Assembly (NCBI GenBank): GCA_017516785.1
Contig: JAFXAV010000066.1
Coordinates: 1-47,854, forward strand
From: Oscillospiraceae bacterium
GTDB taxonomy: Bacteria > Bacillota_A > Clostridia > Oscillospirales > Oscillospiraceae
Length of the DNA stretch: 47,854 nt
Reading direction: 5' to 3'
The notes beneath the pieces are model-generated. The model searched no databases. It worked only from the letters and a program-made list of their open reading frames with translations, and was not told the DNA's origin. Positions 15,960-23,438 of this stretch are shown here, one piece after another (the first letter of the stretch is position 1; the number at the start of each line of letters is the position of its first letter). Position numbers and translations under genes: made by a program.

Positions 15960-16997
15960 TTAGTTCTTTCTGCAGCGGCAGATAATGGTGATCTCCTGAT
16001 CGCCGTACTTGGCAATGATGTTGGTTCTGCCCCAACCCTTACAGGTAATGACGCCGTTTTCGTCGATGGTGACGATGTCCTCATTTTCAGAAACCCAGGT
16101 GATCTCCTGAGCGGTCAGGCCGTTCTTGATCTTCAGGGTGTAGGTCTGGCCGATCATGGTAAAGGTCATATCAGTCTTATCCACAGCCAGAGTCACATTC
16201 TTCAGAGGCTCGGTGGGTTCTTCAGTGGGCTCCTCAGTAGGTGCTTCGGTGGGTTCCTCGGTCTCCTCGATGAAGAAGCAGATCACATTGAATTCCATGG
16301 TCTCAGCACCGCAGGTCACGGTAATGACAGCTTCGCCGTCGCCCACAGCGGTAACAGCGCCCTGCTCGTCCACGGTAACAACTGCTTCATCGCTGGAAGC
16401 GTAGGTCAGCAGGTCGGTGGTATCCTCGGGCATTGCCTTCACATTCAGCAGAGCCATCTGGCCGGCTTCGGTCAGAACCAGTTCCGTGCTGCCGTTGACC
16501 AGCTCCAGGCCGGTGCAGGGAACGGTGGGCTCTTCGGTGGGTTCTTCCGTGGGGGGCTCAGTGGGTTCCTCGGTCTCGGTAGGAGCTTCCGTTGCGCGGG
16601 AAGCGAGGAAGTTGGGCAGGAAATACTCCTTGGCGATGTAGCCGCTCACCAGCAGCAGTGCGATGATGACGATCACCAGCAGCACATTCAGCACCGCATT
16701 GGAGCGCTTGCGGGGTTCCATTTCCTCGTACTCATCAGGCATTTCCTCAGCAGCCTTGGGCTTACCCTTCTGAGCCTGCATTTCATAGCGGACCATTTTC
16801 TTGTTGCGTTTACGCACATTTTTCTTGGAGAAACGGCCGCCGCGAACCTTATTGTATTCGGGAACCTGAGCTTCCTCCATTACGATGGCATCGGCAGCGG
16901 TCTTTGCGCCGGCTGCGCGGATGCATCCACAGATGGGACACTGCTCGGCACTTTCGGGATACCGGGTGCCGCAAACATCACAAATAATCTTGCTCAT
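15960..16997 (-). CDS. Zinc-ribbon / TM / Big2-domain membrane protein
   Basis: 345 aa. Residues 1-25 form a zinc ribbon (Cys 6, 9, 20 and 23; ICDVCG...CPICGC). A basic stretch follows (60-78), then one membrane helix at about 102-121, so the ribbon is cytoplasmic. After it comes a TE/EPTEEPTE linker (135-158), a Big2 Ig-like domain (162-240), a second TEEPTEEPTE linker (245-264) and a second Big2 domain (265-341), with the typical end GWGRTNIIAKYGDQEITI. Big2 domains are usually extracellular adhesion or wall-binding modules. ATG at 16997 has ACAGGAGG 6 bases upstream. It is divergent from the kinase gene at 17262, which has the same inside-out layout. Confidence 0.88.
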   Translation of the reverse strand: MSKIICDVCGTRYPESAEQCPICGCIRAAGAKTAADAIVMEEAQVPEYNKVRGGRFSKKNVRKRNKKMVRYEMQAQKGKPKAAEEMPDEYEEMEPRKRSNAVLNVLLVIVIIALLLVSGYIAKEYFLPNFLASRATEAPTETEEPTEPPTEEPTEEPTVPCTGLELVNGSTELVLTEAGQMALLNVKAMPEDTTDLLTYASSDEAVVTVDEQGAVTAVGDGEAVITVTCGAETMEFNVICFFIEETEEPTEAPTEEPTEEPTEPLKNVTLAVDKTDMTFTMIGQTYTLKIKNGLTAQEITWVSENEDIVTIDENGVITCKGWGRTNIIAKYGDQEITIICRCRKN

Positions 16998-17042
16998 GAC
17001 ATACCTCCTGTAGAATCGTATACTATACCATTCTTCCGACAT

Positions 17043-17071
17043 ATTATAACATCTGCAGATTCAGAAAACAA
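17043..17071 (-). promoter_or_regulatory. Promoter for the zinc-ribbon/Big2 gene
   Basis: Read leftward: TTGTTT (17071-17066), 17-base spacer, TATAAT (17048-17043), 46 bases before the ATG. The 265-base divergent gap is strongly AT-rich. Confidence 0.65.
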
Positions 17072-17207
17072 CTACAAAATTGTTGCAATTTCAAGGAAAT
17101 TCCTGTTTTTTTGCAGACAGCTTAGAAAATCCGCTGTCATTGTGCACATGAAACTTAAAAACCGCGTGTAAATATTTTGAAATTTTCATTAATCATTTGA
17201 AATTTAG

Positions 17208-17236
17208 TTGCTTTTTTTGTAATTTTATTCTATTAT
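17208..17236 (+). promoter_or_regulatory. Promoter for the kinase/Fn3 gene
   Basis: TTGCTT (17208-17213), 17-base spacer, TATTAT (17231-17236), followed by AAAAGGAGGCG and the TTG start at 17262. Confidence 0.6.
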
Positions 17237-17261
17237 GTATGGATAAAAGGAGGCGATATCA

Positions 17262-20162
17262 TTGTCTGACCAAAAATGCGTCTCTCCCCTGCTGGACGGC
17301 TTTCTGATTGGCGACCCCATAAGCAATCACGATGGCGTCCGCTGCTGCCCGGCAAAAAAGGAGAACTCTGAAGAAAAATACATAGTCAAAATTATCTCCG
17401 TCCCTGCTTCTCAGAAACAGCTGGATGCACTCCTGCTGACCGGTGCTTTCGAGGATGCAGCAGACGCTGCCGATTACTTCAAGGAAATCGCCGACGGCAT
17501 CGTGAAGGAAGCGCAACTTCTGCAGCAGCTGAGCAAGCTGGAAGGCTTTTTGTCCTACGAAGGCTGGCAGATCGTTCCCATGGAGGACAACAACCTGGGT
17601 TACGAAGTCTATCTGCTGGGGACCTACAAGCGCTCTCTTGAAAGCTATCTGCGCCGCAACACCATGACTCATCTGGGTGCTGTAAATCTGGGTCTTGACC
17701 TGTGCGCCGCCCTGTCTGTTTGCAGACGGGCCGGATTCATGCATGTGGATCTGCGCCCCGGCAATATTTTCCTGTCCGGCGACCGGGAATACCGCATCGG
17801 TGACCTGGGTTTTGTGAAGCTGAATGCTCTGAAATATGCTTCCCTGCCCAGCAAATACCGCAGCTGCTATACTCCTCCCGAGCTTCACAACGATCTGGCA
17901 ACCCTGAACCCCACTGCCGACATCTATGCCATCGGTCTGATTCTGTACCAGATCTACAACAACGGTCAGCTGCCCTTTGAGGATCATGCCGATACGGAAC
18001 CTTTGCCCGCTCCTGCCAATGCAGATTACGAGCTGGCTGAGATCATTCTGAAGGCCTGTTACCCCAATCCCCGTCACCGCTGGCAGACCCCCATCGAAAT
18101 GGGGCAGGCTCTTGCAAGCTACATGCAGCGCAATACCGTAAGCGACTATCCCATCGTTCCCCCTGTCGCAATTCCTGTTGCCGAAGAGGATTTTGAAGTG
18201 TCTTTCAATGAAAGCACTGAAACTGAGGAATCCACCGAGACTGAAGCTGAAGTTTCTGAAGAACTGGCTTTCATGGATGAGATGGTTTCCGATGAAACCG
18301 CTCCCGGTGAGGAGGATGCTGAAAACATCTCCGACATCGAAATGAGCGATGAAGTTTCCGAGATTCTGGCGCAGGCCAATGCTCTGCTGAACCCCGAAGA
18401 ACCTACCGAGGAAGAGGCCAGGGATGAGGCTCAAACTGAAAACCTTGAAGAGGATGCTGAGGAAGAGTCCGAGGAACAGAAGGAGCAGGATGAGGAAGCA
18501 GCCAGACTGGCAGGCTTCTACTCCCTGGTCGGTATGTCCCGCCGGAACCGGAAACCCGAGGGCGAAGAAGAACTTGAAGACGAGGATGAAGACGAAGATG
18601 CAGAAGCAGAAATGCCCGTCATTCCTGTCACACCCAAGCCTAAAAAGAGCCGCGGCTGGATTGCCGTTGTGCTGATTCTTCTGCTGCTGGCCGGCGCCTG
18701 CTTCGGCGGTTACCGCTACTACAATGACTACTATCTGCTGCCAATTGAAAACATGGACATCACTGCCATTGATGACACCATCACCGTCAATCTGACCACC
18801 TCTGTGGATGAATCCCTGCTGACTGTCGTCTGTACCGACACCTATGGCAATGTCCAGTCCCTGCCTGTTCAGAACGGTCAGGTGGTCTTCTCTGAGCTGA
18901 ATGCAGACACCATGTATGACATTCAGGTTGAGGCTTCCGGCTTCCACAAGACAAGCAAGTCCAACTCCGGCAGCTGCGCCACTGCAAAACAGACCGAAAT
19001 AGTGGACTTTACTGCCAAGACCGGCAACGAAGACGGTTCCGTGATTCTTAATTTCACCGTCAACGGCCCTGAAAAGCAGGACTGGCTGGTGGAATACACC
19101 GCTGAAGGCGAGGAACCCCACTCCGTCTCCTTCACCGGCCACATGGTCACCATTACCGGCCTGACTGTGGACAAGGAATATACCTTTACTCTGCTCCCCG
19201 CTGATGCTTCCGATATGTGGATTGTGGGCAGCGACAGCCTGACCTACACCGCATCCCGCATTGTAGTTGCCCAGAATCTGGCAGTTACTTCCTGCGGCGA
19301 CGGCGTTCTGACTGTGGACTGGGATATCTCTGAGGATGCCACTGTAAAGCAGTGGACTGTCCGCTGCTACTCTGAGGGCGGCTATGATGAGACCATCACC
19401 GTCACCGACACTGCAGCAGAATTTTCCGGCACTGCCATCACCGATGCCTACACTGTGGAAGTCACCGCAGAAGGCATGTCCCAGAGCGCCCGCGCTTATG
19501 TCACCGCCAACCCCACCACCATCACAGATATGAAGGCTGAGACCGGCAAAAACCTGAAGGTCACCTGGGAATACAGCGGCGAAGCTCCCGAAGGCGGCTG
19601 GCTGATGCTCTACAGTGTGGACGCCGGCAAGACCACCGAGGTTGTCAAATGCGCCGAAAACACCGGCACCATCGAGTCCGCCATTCCCAGCGCTCTGTAC
19701 CGGATTTCCGTTCAGGCAGCTGACGGCTCCACCGTTTTCGGCGGCGAATACCGGTTCACCACCCCTGAGGCAGAAGCTTTTGAAGAATATTCTCTGTCCA
19801 CCGACGAGATGAAGATCAGCCTCTGTGCCACTCCTGACAAGAGCAAGTGGACCCACAAGGATGTCAAGGAGTACTCCGCTACTTATGCTCCCGGCACCAA
19901 GGTCTCCATGGTTGTTTACGCAACCGCAAGATTCTACCGTCCCGCCGATGAGATGAAGATGATGTTTATCATCCGGGATGCTGAGGGCAATGTCCTGACC
20001 GATCTGATGACCGAAAAGACCATCACCTGGCGCTCCATCTGGAAGGATGGTTACGCCTATCTGGATATTCCCAACATGCCCACTGAGGCCGGCGAATACG
20101 AAGTAAGCCTTTACTTCGACGGCCGCTTCGTGGTAACCAAGGAATTCACCATCACCGAATAA
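17262..20162 (+). CDS. Transmembrane Ser/Thr protein kinase-like protein with Fn3-like ectodomain
   Basis: 966 aa starting at TTG, with AAAAGGAGGCG 6 bases upstream. Residues about 12-290 are a protein-kinase fold: candidate Lys43 (IVKII), helix-C Glu83, catalytic loop HVDLRPGN at 161-168, DLG at 181-183 in place of DFG, and PPELHND then ADIYAIGLILYQIY in the C-lobe. The catalytic Asp163, Asn168 and Asp181 remain, but Arg replaces the Lys of the loop and the Gly-rich loop is weak, so it may be active or a pseudokinase. A long acidic Glu/Asp linker runs 306-452, a single membrane helix at 465-484, then four or so beta-sandwich repeats that look like fibronectin type III (about 495-850) and a distinct C-terminal domain. 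It is PASTA-kinase-like in layout but without PASTA repeats. Confidence 0.88.
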   Translation: MSDQKCVSPLLDGFLIGDPISNHDGVRCCPAKKENSEEKYIVKIISVPASQKQLDALLLTGAFEDAADAADYFKEIADGIVKEAQLLQQLSKLEGFLSYEGWQIVPMEDNNLGYEVYLLGTYKRSLESYLRRNTMTHLGAVNLGLDLCAALSVCRRAGFMHVDLRPGNIFLSGDREYRIGDLGFVKLNALKYASLPSKYRSCYTPPELHNDLATLNPTADIYAIGLILYQIYNNGQLPFEDHADTEPLPAPANADYELAEIILKACYPNPRHRWQTPIEMGQALASYMQRNTVSDYPIVPPVAIPVAEEDFEVSFNESTETEESTETEAEVSEELAFMDEMVSDETAPGEEDAENISDIEMSDEVSEILAQANALLNPEEPTEEEARDEAQTENLEEDAEEESEEQKEQDEEAARLAGFYSLVGMSRRNRKPEGEEELEDEDEDEDAEAEMPVIPVTPKPKKSRGWIAVVLILLLLAGACFGGYRYYNDYYLLPIENMDITAIDDTITVNLTTSVDESLLTVVCTDTYGNVQSLPVQNGQVVFSELNADTMYDIQVEASGFHKTSKSNSGSCATAKQTEIVDFTAKTGNEDGSVILNFTVNGPEKQDWLVEYTAEGEEPHSVSFTGHMVTITGLTVDKEYTFTLLPADASDMWIVGSDSLTYTASRIVVAQNLAVTSCGDGVLTVDWDISEDATVKQWTVRCYSEGGYDETITVTDTAAEFSGTAITDAYTVEVTAEGMSQSARAYVTANPTTITDMKAETGKNLKVTWEYSGEAPEGGWLMLYSVDAGKTTEVVKCAENTGTIESAIPSALYRISVQAADGSTVFGGEYRFTTPEAEAFEEYSLSTDEMKISLCATPDKSKWTHKDVKEYSATYAPGTKVSMVVYATARFYRPADEMKMMFIIRDAEGNVLTDLMTEKTITWRSIWKDGYAYLDIPNMPTEAGEYEVSLYFDGRFVVTKEFTITE

Positions 20163-20168
20163 CAGACA

Positions 20169-20200
20169 AACCCCGGTACATAAGTACCGGGGTTCTTTTT
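20169..20200 (+). terminator. Terminator of the kinase gene
   Basis: AACCCCGGTAC (20169-20179) pairs with GTACCGGGGTT (20184-20194), loop ATAA, then CTTTTT. It begins 7 bases after the stop and also ends near the 3' end of the convergent amidohydrolase gene. Confidence 0.9.
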
Positions 20201-20206
20201 ATAACT

Positions 20207-21361
20207 TTACTCTTCCTGATAGACGATCTTGCCGTCCACGATGGTCATGTGGCTTTCCACGCCCAGAGTGGTCAGAGGATCGCCGGTCCAGATGACGATA
20301 TCCGCATCCTTGCCCGGTTCCAGACTGCCTACACGGTCGCCGATGCCGGTCTGCACCGCGGGATTGATGGTCACAGCCCGCCAGCCTTCCTCATAGTCCA
20401 GGCCGCTGCTGACTGCCATACCGGCGCAGAGGGCCAGATAGCACTGGGGAATCACAGGATTGTCGGTGATGATACTGATGGGAACGCCGGCCTTATGGAG
20501 CACAGCAGGAGTCGTGAAGCTCTTGTTCCGCAGCTCAATCTTGGTCTTGCTGCCAAGGGAGGGACCCACAAAGGCACAGACACCCTCTTCCGCCAGTTCA
20601 TCGGCAATCAGTGCGCCGTCGGTGCAGTGATCCAGGGTCAGCTTCACGCCAAATTCCTTGGCAATGCGGATGGCGGTCAGAATGTCGTCTGCCCGGTGGG
20701 CGTGGCACTTCAGGGGAATTTCGCCCTTCATGACAGGAATCATGGACTCCAGCTTGAAATCAAAGGCAGGATTCTTGCCCGCTTCCTTGTCTTCCATATA
20801 GCGGCGGGTCTTGAAAAGCAGCTCCCGCAGCAGACCTGCGATGGCCATGCGGGTCACAGGAGTCTTCTTGTTCTCACGGCCATAAACGCGCTTGGGATTT
20901 TCACCGAAGGCGCACTTCATGGCAACAGGCTCCTTGATGATCATCTTGTCAACCCGCTTGCCGTAGAGCTTGATGGCAGCGAAGGTGCCGCCTACCACAT
21001 TGGCGCTGCCGGGACCGGTGCATGCAGAAGTCACGCCGCCACGGATGGCATTTGCCAGAGCCTCGTCCATGGGGTTGATGGAGTCGATGGCGCGAAGATG
21101 AGGGGTAACAGGATCGATTCGCTCATTGTAGTCCTTGCCTTCCCAGCCCATGGCCTGATTGTCAAGGCCGATATGGCAGTGTGCTTCCACAAGGCCGGGG
21201 GTAACCAGGCGCCCCTCGGCATCGATAACAGTGCATCCTTCGGGAGCGGTGATTTCCGCAGCCACAGCGGCAATCTTGCCGTCATCGCCAACCAGAACGC
21301 AGCCGTTTTCCAGATCTGCGCCTACCATGGGCTTGATATGTCCGTTTTTAATCAGCAGCAT
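20207..21361 (-). CDS. Amidohydrolase-superfamily protein (imidazolonepropionase-like)
   Basis: 384 aa metal-dependent hydrolase. Metal and catalytic motifs: VTPGLVEAHCHIG (HxH) near residue 60, LKCHAHRADD around 220, LTLDHCTDGA around 245 and IITDNPV around 300 (catalytic Asp), and the end PGKDADIVIWTGDPLTT that closes the beta-sandwich. Substrate is unknown; the subgroup includes dipeptidases (M38), imidazolonepropionases and adenine-type deaminases. It follows the HD-domain gene by 12 bases and the M20 peptidase in one leftward group, which favours a peptide or amide substrate. ATG at 21361 has AGGAGG ahead. Confidence 0.88.
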   Translation of the reverse strand: MLLIKNGHIKPMVGADLENGCVLVGDDGKIAAVAAEITAPEGCTVIDAEGRLVTPGLVEAHCHIGLDNQAMGWEGKDYNERIDPVTPHLRAIDSINPMDEALANAIRGGVTSACTGPGSANVVGGTFAAIKLYGKRVDKMIIKEPVAMKCAFGENPKRVYGRENKKTPVTRMAIAGLLRELLFKTRRYMEDKEAGKNPAFDFKLESMIPVMKGEIPLKCHAHRADDILTAIRIAKEFGVKLTLDHCTDGALIADELAEEGVCAFVGPSLGSKTKIELRNKSFTTPAVLHKAGVPISIITDNPVIPQCYLALCAGMAVSSGLDYEEGWRAVTINPAVQTGIGDRVGSLEPGKDADIVIWTGDPLTTLGVESHMTIVDGKIVYQEE

Positions 21362-21373
21362 AGTATTTCCTCC

Positions 21374-21955
21374 TTAACCGCACAGGGTTTCCAGTTCAGT
21401 AGCAACAGAAGCTTCGCAGCTTCTCATGGCGAGAATCGTCTTTTCCAGAACTTCGTCCAGGGACCAGCCAAGACGTTCAGCACCTTCCTTGATCACATCA
21501 CGGGAGCAGCCGGCAGCAAACTTCTTATCCTTGAACTTCTTTTTCAGGCTGGAAAGCTCCATATCCATAACACTCTTGGAAGGACGCATCCGGGCAGCAG
21601 CACCGATGAGACCAGTCAGTTCGTCCACGGCAAACATGATCTTTTCCATCTGATGGGTGGGCTCCACATCGCTGCACAGGCCGTAGCCGTGGGAGCAGAT
21701 GGCGTGAACCATCTCGTCAGATGCGCCGATTTCAGCCAGCAGCTCCGGAGCCTTCTTGCAGTGCTCGTCGGGATACTGCTCAAAGTCCACGTCGTGAAGC
21801 AGACCGCAGAGACCCCAGAATTCGGTGTCTTCGCCAGTTTCCTGGGCATACCATTTCATAACACCCTCCACAGTCAGAGCATGGAGAATGTGGAAAGATT
21901 CCTGATTGTACTTGCGCAGCAGTTCCAGTGCCTGCGCTCTTGTAATGTTGCTCAT
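21374..21955 (-). CDS. HD-domain phosphohydrolase-like protein
   Basis: 193 aa. The HD motif is His25 (ILHALTVE), His54-Asp55 (LLHDVDFEQYPDEH), with further His at 84 and 89 (VHAICSHGYG) and Asp111 in the VDELTG segment. Such HDIG-type proteins hydrolyse phosphate esters of nucleotides; no partner domain is present, so the substrate is open. It lies between the M20 peptidase (17 bases upstream) and the amidohydrolase (12 bases downstream). ATG at 21955 follows GGAGGAAACATAA. Confidence 0.85.
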   Translation of the reverse strand: MSNITRAQALELLRKYNQESFHILHALTVEGVMKWYAQETGEDTEFWGLCGLLHDVDFEQYPDEHCKKAPELLAEIGASDEMVHAICSHGYGLCSDVEPTHQMEKIMFAVDELTGLIGAAARMRPSKSVMDMELSSLKKKFKDKKFAAGCSRDVIKEGAERLGWSLDEVLEKTILAMRSCEASVATELETLCG

Positions 21956-21972
21956 TTATGTTTCCTCCAAGA

Positions 21973-23106
21973 TTAAAAATGATAAAGAATCATATCAAAT
22001 GCGAATTTGAGGCCCGGCAACAGGCTTGCAATTTCCACCCATTCCTCCCGGGTGTGGGAACCCGCGCCGTTGTAGCAGCCCACACAGACTGCCGGAATGC
22101 CCATGGACAGGGGGACGTTACAGTCAGTGGAGCCGCTGCCGAAGAGAGTATCGCAACCATAGTACCGTTTGGTTGCCTCGCTGGTTCTTGCCATCATCTT
22201 CTGCATTTTTGCTTCATCCACATAAGCGCCGCAGGGACGGTCGCCCACCAGAGTGACAGTCACATCCACGCCCTTGGCGCGGTAGAATTCCACAGCTGCA
22301 TTCAGATGCTTTTCCATAATGGCCAGGGATTCCCGCTCGTCAGAACGGAACTCATAGAGCATTTCAGCGTGCTGGGCGATGGTGTTGACGGAGGTACCGC
22401 CGGAGATGGTGCCCACATTGTAGGTGGTTCTTCCCTTTTCAGGGACCTTCATAGTGTAGAGGGTATCGATGAGGGAAGCAAGATATGCAATGGCGTTGCG
22501 GTTTCCAAAAGCGGAATAGGAATGGCCGCCCTCGGTGTCGATTTCGATGCGATAGCGCTTCGAGCCCACCGCCTTGCTGACGCCGTGGCAGTCGTGACCG
22601 TCGAAAGAGATAAACTCTTTTACCCGGCTGCCGTAGTCTTCCATAATCTTTCGACTACCCTTCAGATTGCCAAGGCCCTCTTCACCGGAATTGATGACCA
22701 GCAGCAAACCACAGCCAAAGGGTTTCAGATTATTCTGGGCAATGTACTTTGCCGCCATCATCAGGGCCACTGCATTGGCAGTGTCATCGCCCACGCCGGG
22801 GCAGCAGATGCGGCCGTTTTCGATCTTCAGGGGCAGCGGGTCGGTGTCCGGAAACACCACATCGCTGTGGGCCATGAATACCATCAGATCGTTGTCTTCT
22901 GTGCAGCCAAGGGGCCAGACCACGTTCAGCGCCTCGTCAATATGTACGCCGGTACAGCCCTGATTTTCCAGCCATTCCTTGCAAAAGGCTGCTCGCTTTT
23001 CCTCATGATTGGAAGGAGCAGGTATCTGAGCCAGTTCCACCAGAAGGTCAAAGGCTTCCTCGTGATGGTCTTCAATGTAATGAATGATTTCATTCGTTAG
23101 TTTCAT
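21973..23106 (-). CDS. M20-family metallopeptidase (PepT/PepD-like)
   Basis: 377 aa. Zinc ligands and catalytic residues appear in order: MAHSDVVFPD (His, Asp), GVGDDTANAVAL (bridging Asp), INSGEEGLGN (general base Glu and ligand Glu), STDCNVPLSMG, and GAGSHTREEW (His). The lid/dimerisation domain is the DTEGGHSYSAFGNRNA region. It hydrolyses di- or tripeptides or amino-acyl amides in the cytosol. Start at ATG 23106 is supported by GGGAAG 8-9 bases upstream; an in-frame ATG at 23130 lacks spacing to an SD. It has its own promoter at 23139-23166 and leads the HD-amidohydrolase group. Confidence 0.93.
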   Translation of the reverse strand: MKLTNEIIHYIEDHHEEAFDLLVELAQIPAPSNHEEKRAAFCKEWLENQGCTGVHIDEALNVVWPLGCTEDNDLMVFMAHSDVVFPDTDPLPLKIENGRICCPGVGDDTANAVALMMAAKYIAQNNLKPFGCGLLLVINSGEEGLGNLKGSRKIMEDYGSRVKEFISFDGHDCHGVSKAVGSKRYRIEIDTEGGHSYSAFGNRNAIAYLASLIDTLYTMKVPEKGRTTYNVGTISGGTSVNTIAQHAEMLYEFRSDERESLAIMEKHLNAAVEFYRAKGVDVTVTLVGDRPCGAYVDEAKMQKMMARTSEATKRYYGCDTLFGSGSTDCNVPLSMGIPAVCVGCYNGAGSHTREEWVEIASLLPGLKFAFDMILYHF

Positions 23107-23138
23107 GTTATTCACTTCCCGGTTTGTCATTTCCTATC

Positions 23139-23166
23139 ATTATATCAGACTTTCCAGAAAAAACAA
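23139..23166 (-). promoter_or_regulatory. Promoter for the M20 peptidase group
   Basis: Read leftward: TTGTTT (23166-23161), 16-base spacer, TATAAT (23144-23139). It lies just after the terminator of the small RNA candidate, so the peptidase does not need read-through from it. Confidence 0.65.
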
Positions 23167-23177
23167 CTATCCATACA

Positions 23178-23338
23178 ACAAAGACGGCCCTCCAAAGAGG
23201 GCCGCCTTTGCACACATAGAACACATATAGAGGAGATATTTTGATGGCAGTATTCACATGGATGGATTCTCCCCGCTTTACCCCACACGGGAAGGATCCG
23301 AATGAATCACATTCATCAGTTAGCACTCGCTAACTTGT
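23178..23338 (-). ncRNA. Candidate small RNA, about 150-160 nt
   Basis: A consensus promoter (23345-23373) points into this stretch and a strong hairpin terminator ends it: CGGCCCTC (23185-23192) with GAGGGCCG (23197-23204), loop TTTG on the leftward strand, then TCTTTGTTGT. Between them no convincing reading frame with an SD exists; the longest ATG frame near the 5' end is 12 codons. The predicted RNA has a 5' hairpin (GTTAGC-GAGT-GCTAAC), a small GAATG/CATTC hairpin and a strong central stem formed by GGATC-CTTCCCG and CGGGGAG-AATCC. I cannot match it to 6S, SRP, tmRNA, RNase P or a known riboswitch by eye. A leader RNA for the peptidase is possible but that gene has its own promoter. Confidence 0.6.
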
Positions 23339-23344
23339 AGCTGT

Positions 23345-23373
23345 ATTATAGCATGACCAACCTACTGTGTCAA
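23345..23373 (-). promoter_or_regulatory. Perfect-consensus SigA promoter with overlapping inverted repeat
   Basis: Read leftward: TTGACA (23373-23368), 17-base spacer, TATAAT (23350-23345). An inverted repeat AACCTA-N9-TAGGTT surrounds the -35 box, so a repressor or activator may bind there. Confidence 0.85.
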
Positions 23374-23402
23374 TAGGTTTAATAAAATATTTCTAAAAAT
23401 GT

Positions 23403-23436
23403 AAAAGCCGCACTTCAAAACGAAATGCGGCTTTTC
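23403..23436 (-). terminator. Terminator of the 5'-nucleotidase gene
   Basis: AAAAGCCGCA (23403-23412) pairs with TGCGGCTTTT (23426-23435). Leftward, the stem is followed by TTTTACATTTTT. It begins 4 bases after the stop codon. Confidence 0.85.
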
Positions 23437-23438
23437 CC

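Noticed and set aside
16210..16570. Tandem TEEPTEEPTE-coding repeats that look like DNA repeats
   Set aside because: They are the low-complexity linkers of the zinc-ribbon/Big2 protein, not a mobile or CRISPR repeat.
17259..19856. An 865-codon open frame antisense to the kinase gene
   Set aside because: It exactly mirrors the kinase/Fn3 gene, has no SD, and its product has no family features; long antisense frames arise from the codon use of the sense gene.
23108..23326. A leftward 72-codon frame over the small RNA candidate
   Set aside because: It has no SD, runs through the terminator hairpin and past the peptidase promoter, and its product has no family character.
23319..23334. GTTAGCACTCGCTAAC, which contains TTAGCACTC, half of a CIRCE element
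   Set aside because: CIRCE needs TTAGCACTC-N9-GAGTGCTAA; here the arms overlap and only a 6-bp stem with a 4-base loop exists, so HrcA control is not supported.
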